A stretch of 5,081 nt of DNA. It comes from an uncultured Candidatus Melainabacteria bacterium (GTDB lineage: Bacteria > Cyanobacteriota > Vampirovibrionia > Gastranaerophilales > Gastranaerophilaceae). A program made the translations under genes and the position numbers. The stretch's first letter is position 1, and every line of letters starts with the position of its first letter. The notes under the pieces were generated by a model. The model saw only the letters and a list, made by a program, of their open reading frames with translations, was not told the DNA's origin and did no database searches. Below are positions 1-5,081 of the stretch, one piece after another. The stretch is from the NCBI GenBank assembly GCA_937891325.1, contig CALAFU010000266.1, forward strand, positions 1-5,081, written 5' to 3'.

Positions 1-8
1 TTATTTAT

Positions 9-43
9 GCAAAAAGGCTTGCCATTAGCGCAAGTCTTTTTGC
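9..43 (-). terminator. Intrinsic terminator hairpin after the 536-aa gene
   Basis: Arms of 14 nt at 9-22 and 30-43 are complementary except for one G-T pair, around a 7-nt loop at 23-29. Read on the minus strand the core stem (ACTTGC/GCAAGC) is followed by CTTTTT, and it begins 23 nt after the TAG stop at 67-69. Read on the plus strand the same hairpin is followed by a T-rich run to about position 50, so it can work in both directions and may also end a convergent gene to the left of the window. Confidence 0.8.
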
Positions 44-66
44 TTTTATTATACTGTTATAATTTA

Positions 67-1677
67 CTAGCCGTTTTGGCAATATGTGAAACTCTTTTGA
101 ACATTCGCATCAAGAATTGATTTTACAGAGTTGTAATCGTTAGTTAATGATGAATATTCGGTTTGAAGTTTGGTCAACTGAGTATCCAATTGTTTTTCTT
201 TTCTTTGGATTTTTTGCATTTCAGTTTTCCAATAAGCCTCAGCTTTAGCTGTTGCGTTAGTATCAGTTTTTTCTTCAAAGTAACCAGATGCTTTTGCGGA
301 GTTACCGTTAATTGTATAAGTTCCGTTTTTTAATGCTTCAGTTAATTTGCTTGAATCTGTTACTAATGTATCAGTAATCCAGCCATAAGTATTCAATTTG
401 TCATAAATTGATTTATAGTAAGATGCTTGAGATTCATTAGTAGCTTGTGCTTTTCCTGTACTATCATTTGAACTTTTGTTAGGATTCAAGTAATTTACAG
501 CTGCTTCAAGTTTATTTTCGCCAATAAATGATCCCAATTTTTGTTTGTATTCAGCTTCCCCAATACCTTTTGAGTTAACTGTAATTGTAATCATATCACT
601 AGGTGTGCCATCCCAACTAGCGCCGCGAACACCAATTTTATTTGAGTCTCCAGCTCCTAACGATTGAAGTACCATATCTGTCATACGTCTTAACATTCTA
701 GTTAAGTTTACAGCCATGTGGTCATTAACTGCACTACCGTGAGTTGAAGTTTCCCAAACTTTTGCAATTTCACTTAATGTATTATCTTTACCTTGGTAGT
801 TTCTACGTTCAGTACCGTCGCCCATGTTCCAATCGTACGCATCTTGGCTCATTTTATCGACATACGCTTGTAATTCAGCTGCAATACCAGAGCTTGAACT
901 CTTGATGCCAAAGTAAGAAAGCAACTTATTCATAAAGGCTGTACCAATTGCTTTTACGTTTTTTCGAGCTTGATCTCCAGGAACGCCTTTTTTATCTCCA
1001 TCTGACGCAATTTCCGTATCACAATTATTACCTTGCCAAATTTGTGTTAAGCTAGACCCATTTCTAACAATGTCATTACCTAGCCATTCATCACCACCAG
1101 CATTTTTTATATCTTGTGCTGAAATAGATCCCATAGCATTTAACATGTCTTTAATATCAACTAATTTTTGAGTTTTAGGATATTCACCATAGGTTGATGT
1201 AAATTGAGATAATTTTGTTTTGTCTTCAGATGTAAGAGCATTTGTATCGGTTATATTAGTGGTTGTTGTATCAACAACGGCATTAGCAATTTCATCGCTA
1301 CCTGTTACTTTTTTTACAAAGTCTTTTGCTGTTGGATATATTTGTGTAATATCGCCAGCATTGCCTGATTCAGGTAAACCGTAACTTGCTATTGAAGCTG
1401 GAGATAATGCAACTTTATTTCCTTTCATAATAACCGCAGCTGAAGTCAAACCAGCAGCTGCACCTGCGGCACCCATTAAGTTTTCATAGCTTAATTCTGC
1501 ACCATCAACTGTTTCTAATGTTGTAGCACTAAGCATTCTATTATATTTTTCTGACACTTCATCTTCGTCACGTGCCAAAATCATATTTTGATTTGAAATG
1601 CGTTGCATTTGAGCTGACACATCGTTTTGTCTCGATGTGATGAACAATAGTCTTGCTTGTGATGCTGCTAAACCCAT
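67..1677 (-). CDS. Uncharacterised 536-aa protein with SQARLL-type N-terminus and C-terminal coiled coil
   Basis: Function unknown. The ATG at 1675-1677 is preceded by GGAG (1685-1688) with 7-nt spacing, so the start is well supported. There is no signal peptide. Residues 1-50 (MGLAASQARLLFITSRQND onward) form a polar amphipathic helix. Residues 67-84 are a Gly/Ala-rich, mildly hydrophobic stretch. The middle (about 85-415) is rich in Ser, Thr, Asn and Asp and matches no enzyme motif I know. Residues 419-460 carry a YYKSIYDKL...GW...LKNGTYTI block. Residues 478-536 are a Lys/Gln/Glu-rich coiled coil ending in SFTYCQNG. I recall many Gastranaerophilales proteins with this head, block and tail, but cannot check that here. 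Helical ends around a variable polar centre recall flagellar axial proteins and type III-type substrates; that is analogy, not homology. The gene appears monocistronic, with its own promoter, long leader and terminator. Confidence 0.9.
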   Translation of the reverse strand: MGLAASQARLLFITSRQNDVSAQMQRISNQNMILARDEDEVSEKYNRMLSATTLETVDGAELSYENLMGAAGAAAGLTSAAVIMKGNKVALSPASIASYGLPESGNAGDITQIYPTAKDFVKKVTGSDEIANAVVDTTTTNITDTNALTSEDKTKLSQFTSTYGEYPKTQKLVDIKDMLNAMGSISAQDIKNAGGDEWLGNDIVRNGSSLTQIWQGNNCDTEIASDGDKKGVPGDQARKNVKAIGTAFMNKLLSYFGIKSSSSGIAAELQAYVDKMSQDAYDWNMGDGTERRNYQGKDNTLSEIAKVWETSTHGSAVNDHMAVNLTRMLRRMTDMVLQSLGAGDSNKIGVRGASWDGTPSDMITITVNSKGIGEAEYKQKLGSFIGENKLEAAVNYLNPNKSSNDSTGKAQATNESQASYYKSIYDKLNTYGWITDTLVTDSSKLTEALKNGTYTINGNSAKASGYFEEKTDTNATAKAEAYWKTEMQKIQRKEKQLDTQLTKLQTEYSSLTNDYNSVKSILDANVQKSFTYCQNG

Positions 1678-1815
1678 AATGTATCTCCGTTGTTTAATAT
1701 CGTTTAGATATTCAGTGCGTACCTAGAGAATTAATCTCTTTTTTTATTATCTTATTAATCCTCTAAGTGTTTACATTATAATAAACGCTTTTTTCGCAGA
1801 AAAATTGACTTTTCC
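1678..1815 (-). promoter_or_regulatory. Structured 5' leader of the 536-aa gene
   Basis: If the promoter at 1822-1850 is used, transcription starts near 1815 and leaves about 138 nt before the ATG. This leader holds three inverted repeats. The first has arms at 1765-1773 and 1782-1790 (9 nt, one G-T pair). The second has arms AGAGA 1725-1729 and TCTCT 1735-1739. The third has arms AATATC 1696-1701 and GATATT 1707-1712, only 8 nt upstream of the GGAG site at 1685-1688. A second TATAAT (1775-1780, minus strand) lies in the loop of the first repeat and could be an alternative -10, but its -35 region is poor. The leader matches no riboswitch I recognise. The stems are short and AT-rich, so their stability is doubtful. 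Confidence 0.45.
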
Positions 1816-1821
1816 GTAAAA

Positions 1822-1850
1822 ATTATAGCATAAAATTTTACATTTGTTAA
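1822..1850 (-). promoter_or_regulatory. Sigma-70-type promoter of the 536-aa gene
   Basis: On the minus strand the -35 TTAACA (1845-1850, five of six consensus bases) is followed after exactly 17 nt by the perfect -10 TATAAT (1822-1827). The -10 is preceded by TGC, giving the extended -10 motif TGnTATAAT. The predicted start is near 1815, a G on the minus strand. This is the best promoter match in the window and points to strong housekeeping expression of the downstream gene. Confidence 0.75.
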
Positions 1851-1890
1851 TATTTGCAATGTTTTGTTACAATTTATATGATTAATAACA

Positions 1891-1970
1891 AGAGACCCTG
1901 AAATAAATTCAGGGTGACTCAGAGCGGAATGCAAACAATAATGTCATTCTGAACTTGTTTCAGAATCTCT
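1891..1970. repeat. 80-bp two-hairpin palindromic element, REP/MITE-like
   Basis: Hairpin 1 pairs CCCTGAA (1896-1902) with TTCAGGG (1908-1914) around a 5-nt loop. Hairpin 2 pairs ATTCTGAA (1946-1953) with TTCAGAAT (1959-1966), also around a 5-nt loop. The outermost AGAGA (1891-1895) pairs with TCTCT (1966-1970), and TGAC (1915-1918) pairs with GTCA (1943-1946), so the whole element can fold as a junction with two side arms. It starts 6 nt after the stop codon of the small membrane protein gene (1977) and lies 41 bp upstream of the -35 of the next gene. The wording CATTCTGAA...TTCAGAATCT resembles intergenic palindromes I have seen dispersed in several bacterial genomes. It may also stabilise or end the transcript from 1977-2234, though no U-run follows either hairpin. 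Copy number cannot be judged from this window. Confidence 0.7.
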
Positions 1971-1976
1971 AATACT

Positions 1977-2234
1977 TTACTCACAATTACTGATATTGCA
2001 TATCGTATAATTTAGACTTGAGGAGTTACCTGAAAGTGGCAGAAGATTTTTATAATACATTTTTTCTTGATTAAATTCGGTATCTTCCATTTTTTTAGGT
2101 CTTGAGTAACCTAAATCTTCCAACGAGCAAGCACCACCCGTAATAACTCCTGTACAACGAGATTCAGGCGGAAACAACCACGAGATAGAAAAGAACATTA
2201 GGCAGATTATTGCGATTATAAAAATATATTTCAT
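1977..2234 (-). CDS. Small membrane-anchored or exported protein with four cysteines (85 aa)
   Basis: Family not recognised. The product begins MKYIFIIAII and has one hydrophobic segment at residues 3-21, with one Lys before it, consistent with a signal peptide or an N-terminal anchor with the rest outside the cytoplasm. The remaining ~64 residues are polar and hold four cysteines at 27, 36, 79 and 84, which could form two disulfides. No lipobox is visible because no cysteine follows a proper L-x-G/A site. In-frame TTG (2243) and GTG (2240) starts would add three residues; I chose the ATG at 2232-2234 because the likely promoter (-10 at 2256-2261) puts the transcript start near 2247-2250. The ribosome binding site is weak (GGTG three bases before ATG). 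It follows recN on the same strand, with 73 nt between, so read-through from recN is possible. Short length and lack of known homology keep confidence moderate. Confidence 0.65.
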   Translation of the reverse strand: MKYIFIIAIICLMFFSISWLFPPESRCTGVITGGACSLEDLGYSRPKKMEDTEFNQEKMYYKNLLPLSGNSSSLNYTICNISNCE

Positions 2235-2247
2235 AGACACCAAACTT

Positions 2248-2270
2248 AGACTATAATTATAGAATAGTCT
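2248..2270. repeat. Inverted repeat enclosing the -10 of the small gene (possible operator)
   Basis: AGACTAT (2248-2254) and ATAGTCT (2264-2270) are perfect inverted copies with 9 nt between them. The perfect palindrome CTATAATTATAG (2251-2262) overlaps the left arm. The minus-strand TATAAT (2256-2261) lies inside. This could be a binding site for a dimeric regulator. On the plus strand the repeat is followed by TTTTTT (2270-2275) and so also looks like an AT-rich terminator opposing the genes. The two readings cannot be separated here. Confidence 0.4.
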
Positions 2271-2283
2271 TTTTTGAGGTCAG
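2256..2283 (-). promoter_or_regulatory. Candidate promoter of the small membrane protein gene
   Basis: A perfect -10 TATAAT (2256-2261, minus strand) lies 16 nt downstream of CTGACC (2278-2283), which matches the TTGACA -35 at four of six positions. The expected start near 2249 leaves a leader of about 15 nt before the ATG at 2234. The -35 is weak, and TATAAT is common by chance in sequence this AT-rich. I see no terminator after recN (stop 2308), so the gene may also be reached from the recN transcript. Confidence 0.45.
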
Positions 2284-2307
2284 TTACATTCCTATAAAGT
2301 TTAATTT

Positions 2308-3960
2308 TTACTTAGCTGAAAGTAGTGATTTTGCAAAGTCTAGGGCTGATTCTGAGTTGTCACCTGAGGCTAGGCTTGCAATAGCCTTAACTTTTTCGTC
2401 TTCATTAAGCGCTTTTATTGTAACTTCGGTTTCTTCGTTTTGTTTTTTAGACACTAAGAAATGTTTATCAGCCTTAACTGCAATAATTGCTTGGTGTGTA
2501 ATTACAATAATTTGTCTAAACTTCGCCAATTCAGCAATTTCATCGGCTACGCTTTGAGCGGCTTTACCGGAAATTCCTGTATCAATTTCATCAAAAATAA
2601 CTGTATCGATTTCGTCTGATTTTGCAAAAATAGTCTTTATTGCAAGCATTACCCTTGAAATTTCACCGCCAGAAGCAGTTTTTGCAAGTGGTGAAAGGTC
2701 TTGAGATACGTTTGTTGAAATATAGAATTCAACGTCATCTATTCCGTCAGATGAAAGCTCTTTCGGTGTAATTCTAATCTCAAATCTTGATTTTGCAAGC
2801 TCTAATTTTTCCAATTCGTCAACAATCAAGGAAGACAATACTTGCGCGTAATTTTTACGTTTTGCCGAAATATCTTGAGCAAGTTTATTCAATTTAACAA
2901 GAATTTCATCAATTTTTGCCTGTAATTCTTCAACATTTTTAGACGAGAACTCAATTGTATTCAATTCTTCCGATAATTTATCGTAGGTTTGAAGCACTTC
3001 TTCAAGAGTTGAGCCGTATTTACGTTTTAATTTATCAAACAAATACAAGCGTTCTTGCACCTCGTTAAGTCTTGCTGTATCACTGTTTACCGACTGATAA
3101 TAGTCTCTTAGAGTTGAAGACAAGTCGCGTGTAAGTTCTGAAATTTCAATAATAGACTGTTCTGCGTTTTCAAGAGAACTATCCATATCAACTGCTTTTG
3201 AAATATTGGCTTTTATTTGCAACAAAGCATCAATCAAAGAGCCTTCATCACCGTTTAAAGCCCAATAAGAAGATTGTGTAAGCTCTTGCAATTTTTCTGC
3301 GTTTTCAAGCACGCTCAACTCGTTTTGAAGAGTTTCTTCTTCGGTTACGTCTTCAATATTTGCTTGCTCAATTTCATTAATTTGAAATTTCAGAAAATCT
3401 ATTTGAGATTCAGTTGCGTTTGCTGAATTTTGAGCCGTTTCTAAGGCGTTTAACAAGCCTTGATATTCCTTGTAAAGCAATTTATACTCTTGCAATTCTT
3501 CGCCGTATAAATCACGCGCATAGTTGTCTAAAAGTACAATGTGTGATTTCGGTTGTAAAAATGCGTAAGTTTGGTGTTGAGAGTGAATATCAATCAATAA
3601 TTCCTTCAACGATTTTACAAATTCTTGATTTACTAAAGTTCCATTAACCCTTGTGCGAGAAGAGGTCGGAGTAATTTCTCTAGACAAAATAATTTCATCT
3701 AATGTATCAATTCCATTTTCTTCAAATAGTGATTTTATATTAGGATTTTTAGAGTCTATAAACAGTTCAATAAGTGCTTTTTCAGCACCTTTTTTTACAA
3801 CGTCTTTTGCAGGTTTTGCACCGAAAGCAATATCAATTGCGTTGATTAAAATACTTTTACCAGCGCCTGTTTCACCGGTAATAACATTTAAACCGTTGTC
3901 AAAATCTACGGTTAAATCCTCAATCAAAATATAGTTTTTTACGTGAATTGATTTAATCAT
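2308..3960 (-). CDS. recN: DNA repair ATPase RecN
   Basis: RecN is an SMC-like cytoplasmic ATPase that acts at DNA double-strand breaks and supports RecA-dependent recombination. With the ATG at 3958-3960 the product is 550 aa, close to the 553 aa of E. coli RecN. The Walker A motif GETGAGKS is at residues 29-36 in the family context NVITGETGAGKS. A long coiled-coil region of leucine- and glutamate-rich heptads fills about 150-370. The ABC signature SGGE is at 430-433, Walker B with catalytic glutamate (VIFDEID) at 454-460, followed by TGISG, and the switch histidine (THQ) is near 489. All ATPase elements are intact. A TTG eight codons upstream (3984) is in frame, but the ATG overlaps the nadK stop as ATGA, the product from it begins MIKSIHVKNY as RecN proteins do, and no ribosome site precedes the TTG. 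Its own ribosome site is weak (AAGAAG), fitting translational coupling to nadK. No LexA-type box is evident. Confidence 0.97.
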   Translation of the reverse strand: MIKSIHVKNYILIEDLTVDFDNGLNVITGETGAGKSILINAIDIAFGAKPAKDVVKKGAEKALIELFIDSKNPNIKSLFEENGIDTLDEIILSREITPTSSRTRVNGTLVNQEFVKSLKELLIDIHSQHQTYAFLQPKSHIVLLDNYARDLYGEELQEYKLLYKEYQGLLNALETAQNSANATESQIDFLKFQINEIEQANIEDVTEEETLQNELSVLENAEKLQELTQSSYWALNGDEGSLIDALLQIKANISKAVDMDSSLENAEQSIIEISELTRDLSSTLRDYYQSVNSDTARLNEVQERLYLFDKLKRKYGSTLEEVLQTYDKLSEELNTIEFSSKNVEELQAKIDEILVKLNKLAQDISAKRKNYAQVLSSLIVDELEKLELAKSRFEIRITPKELSSDGIDDVEFYISTNVSQDLSPLAKTASGGEISRVMLAIKTIFAKSDEIDTVIFDEIDTGISGKAAQSVADEIAELAKFRQIIVITHQAIIAVKADKHFLVSKKQNEETEVTIKALNEDEKVKAIASLASGDNSESALDFAKSLLSAK

Positions 3961-4775
3961 AGGCTTCTTGGAGATACCCCCCAATGTAATTTGTCACGTA
4001 GAACTGAATAGAATGCATCATCTTGTAATAAAGCCAAATAGGCTTTGTTTTCTGCTTTTTGGATTACGACCTCATTTGAAACATCACATGAATCTGCACC
4101 GTCTGCAATCAAGTTAAATTCATTACTTTCGCCTTCTGCTGTTGTAATTTTGATTACCTCGCTTGAAGGTACAACTAAAGGTCTTGCGGTCAATGTGTGA
4201 GGGCAAATAGGAACGATTACCAAAGCATCAAGCATTGGATAAATTACAGGGCCACCCGCAGAAAGTCCGTAAGCGGTTGAGCCTGTTGGTGTTGATACAA
4301 TTAGTCCGTCTGCAATATAATCGCATACAAATTTGTCATTGATGCTTAATACAAATCTAGATGAACGAGTTGCGCATGCACCTTTGATAACAAAGTCATT
4401 TAGTGCATATTTTTCGCCAGATTTAATCATTAAACGTTTTTCCACATTAAATGCGTTATTAAAAACTTTGTCAACAGCAAGTTGAATATTGTCTGCATTA
4501 ACTTGTGAAAGATAGCCCAATCGTCCTAAATTAACACCCAAAACAGGAGTTTTTGACATAGCATAAAACTTAGATACGTGCAATATTGTTCCGTCTCCAC
4601 CTACCGCAAAAACAAAATCAAATCCGAATTTCATCTCTTTAATTTCCATAATCTCAGGTTTTGCACCCTTTTCAAGCAGGCTTTGTTCAAGTTTTTGCAA
4701 CACCGGGTAAGGGTTTTTAACACCCTCATTAAAAACTACGGCGATATTTTTAGTACTAAAATCAACACATTCCAT
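3957..4775 (-). CDS. nadK: NAD kinase (ATP-NAD kinase)
   Basis: The enzyme phosphorylates NAD+ to NADP+ in the cytoplasm using ATP or polyphosphate, and is the usual sole source of NADP. The 272-aa product has the expected length. Visible motifs in order are GGDGT (59-63, with the catalytic Asp61), NLGRLGYLS (82-90), the ND pair at 126-127, DGLIVSTPTGSTAY (156-169), SAGGPVIYP (172-180), PHTLTARP (192-199), ADG (224-226) and a C-terminal LHWG (263-266). All nucleotide-binding and catalytic elements are present. The ATG at 4773-4775 is the only in-frame start before an upstream stop at 4785-4787. No Shine-Dalgarno sequence precedes it, and the promoter -10 lies so near that the message may start at the ATG itself. 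The stop overlaps the recN ATG by 4 nt. nadK and recN are also adjacent in E. coli and sit in one cluster in many Firmicutes, so the pairing is conserved; tlyA and argR, often between them in Clostridia, are missing here. Confidence 0.97.
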   Translation of the reverse strand: MECVDFSTKNIAVVFNEGVKNPYPVLQKLEQSLLEKGAKPEIMEIKEMKFGFDFVFAVGGDGTILHVSKFYAMSKTPVLGVNLGRLGYLSQVNADNIQLAVDKVFNNAFNVEKRLMIKSGEKYALNDFVIKGACATRSSRFVLSINDKFVCDYIADGLIVSTPTGSTAYGLSAGGPVIYPMLDALVIVPICPHTLTARPLVVPSSEVIKITTAEGESNEFNLIADGADSCDVSNEVVIQKAENKAYLALLQDDAFYSVLRDKLHWGVSPRSL

Positions 4776-4781
4776 ATCATG

Positions 4782-4810
4782 ATTTTACAACGTAAATGTA
4801 TTTATGACAA
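4782..4810 (-). promoter_or_regulatory. Promoter of the nadK-recN operon
   Basis: On the minus strand TTGTCA (4805-4810, five of six -35 bases) is followed after 17 nt by TAAAAT (4782-4787, five of six -10 bases). Counting 7 nt from the last -10 base puts the transcript start at 4775, the A of the nadK ATG. The -35 begins about 10 nt after the hairpin at 4821-4857, so terminator and promoter are packed back to back. This is the only good promoter match in the gap. Confidence 0.65.
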
Positions 4811-4820
4811 CTATATAAAC

Positions 4821-4857
4821 AGACGGCGCGGTTATGTTTCACATAACCGCGCCGTCT
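4821..4857 (-). terminator. Perfect 16-bp GC-rich hairpin after the HEAT-repeat gene
   Basis: Arms at 4821-4836 and 4842-4857 are perfectly complementary over 16 bp around a 5-nt loop (4837-4841). Ten of the 16 pairs are G-C, standing out sharply from the AT-rich surroundings. On the minus strand the hairpin starts 16 nt after the TAA of the upstream gene (4874-4876) and is followed by GTTTATATAG, which is only moderately U-rich. It most likely ends that transcript and protects its 3' end, separating it from the nadK promoter. On the plus strand the tail is AAATATTTAATT, a poor terminator. Confidence 0.75.
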
Positions 4858-4873
4858 AAATATTTAATTAATC

Positions 4874-5081
4874 TTATGCGTTAAGATTTAATGATTTCAA
4901 TTGTTTATCAGCTTGAGCCTTAACCTTTGCATCTTGGTCGTGTGATGCTTCTTGTAACAATGGAGCTAAGTCCTTTTTGTATTCAGGTCTTGTCATATAG
5001 CCGATTGAAGCAACCGCCGCTTCTCTAACACTTGCGTTTTTATTTGTTTTTAATTCGTTTACGATACCAGCCATACCGATT
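4874..5081 (-). CDS. HEAT-repeat protein, C-terminal part (partial)
   Basis: Only the last ~69 residues are inside the window. The frame stays open to the right edge: a Met codon at 5072-5074 is preceded by GGT and ATC codons and no ribosome binding site, so it is probably an internal Met. The segment reads as two paired helices of the HEAT type: SVREAAVASIGYMTRP, then DLAPLLQEASHDQDAKVKAQADKQLKSL. The pattern V-R-E-A-A-x-x-x-I-G followed by a D-x-x-x-V-K-x-x-A-x-x-x-L helix is characteristic. HEAT repeats build curved scaffolds for protein-protein contacts, so no enzymatic role can be assigned. The TAA stop is followed by a strong hairpin. A short stand-alone protein of 66 aa starting at 5074 remains possible. 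Confidence 0.75.
   Translation of the reverse strand, partial: IGMAGIVNELKTNKNASVREAAVASIGYMTRPEYKKDLAPLLQEASHDQDAKVKAQADKQLKSLNLNA

Noticed and set aside
1805..1836. Plus-strand TTGACT with TAAAAT as a divergent promoter
   Set aside because: The spacing is 20 nt, too long for a normal sigma-70 promoter, and there is no plus-strand gene downstream.
1891..1970. CRISPR array or insertion sequence end
   Set aside because: There is only one copy of the unit here, no regular spacer arrangement, no transposase and no clear target-site duplication (flanks read AACA and AATA).
1680..1976. tRNA, riboswitch or small gene in the 297-bp gap
   Set aside because: No cloverleaf, known aptamer core or open frame with a ribosome site is visible; the stretch holds a promoter, a leader with short stems and the palindromic repeat.
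2357..2557. Plus-strand open frame of 66 codons
   Set aside because: It lies wholly inside recN on the opposite strand, has no ribosome site, and its composition follows the recN codons.
3414..3934. Two plus-strand open frames (3414-3647 and 3653-3934)
   Set aside because: Both are antisense to the RecN N-terminal half, which has intact Walker A and family motifs; no promoter or ribosome site supports them.
3961..3984. Upstream TTG start of RecN giving an N-terminal MGGISKKP extension
   Set aside because: No ribosome site precedes it, the codons would overlap nadK further, and the ATG at 3960 gives the usual RecN beginning and an ATGA overlap.
4776..4820. LexA/SOS box for the nadK-recN operon
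   Set aside because: I looked for GAAC-N4-GTTC and CTG-N10-CAG type dyads and found none in the gap.
4578..4859. Plus-strand open frame of 93 codons
   Set aside because: It is antisense to nadK, crosses the nadK promoter and runs through the GC-rich hairpin, so it is not a plausible gene.

Overview
The window is AT-rich, and every gene I can support lies on the minus strand. It looks like chromosome from a gut member of the non-photosynthetic Cyanobacteria/Melainabacteria (order Gastranaerophilales). The main clue is the 536-aa protein at the left. It opens with MGLAASQARLLFIT and ends in a Lys/Glu/Gln-rich coiled coil, a layout I remember from a large family of uncharacterised proteins in that group. 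The taxonomic call rests on memory of that family and on composition, so it is moderate, not firm. Nothing indicates a phage, plasmid or insertion sequence.

Layout, in the direction of transcription (right to left). (1) 5081-4874: the C-terminal end of a HEAT-repeat protein, cut by the window edge and followed by a perfect 16-bp GC-rich hairpin (4821-4857). (2) 4775-3957: NAD kinase (nadK). A promoter placed right against the ATG suggests a leaderless message. (3) 3960-2308: DNA repair ATPase RecN, whose ATG overlaps the nadK stop codon (ATGA), so the two form a translationally coupled operon. (4) 2234-1977: a small protein with an N-terminal membrane segment and four cysteines in its non-membrane part, with its own promoter-like sequence set inside an inverted repeat. 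(5) 1970-1891: an 80-bp two-hairpin palindromic repeat with outer complementary ends, resembling a dispersed REP/MITE-type element. (6) 1850-1678: a good extended -10 promoter and a leader of about 138 nt with several inverted repeats. (7) 1677-67: the 536-aa family protein with a strong ribosome binding site. (8) 43-9: a terminator hairpin.

nadK and recN are housekeeping genes for NADP supply and double-strand break repair. The two are neighbours in other bacteria too, so this core is ordinary. The less ordinary parts are the 536-aa protein, whose ends and middle recall flagellar axial or secreted filament proteins but whose function is unknown, the composite palindrome, the small cysteine-bearing membrane protein, and a repeated arrangement in which a TATAAT hexamer sits inside an inverted repeat at a fixed distance from an A6 run. 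I found no complete new defence or mobile system.
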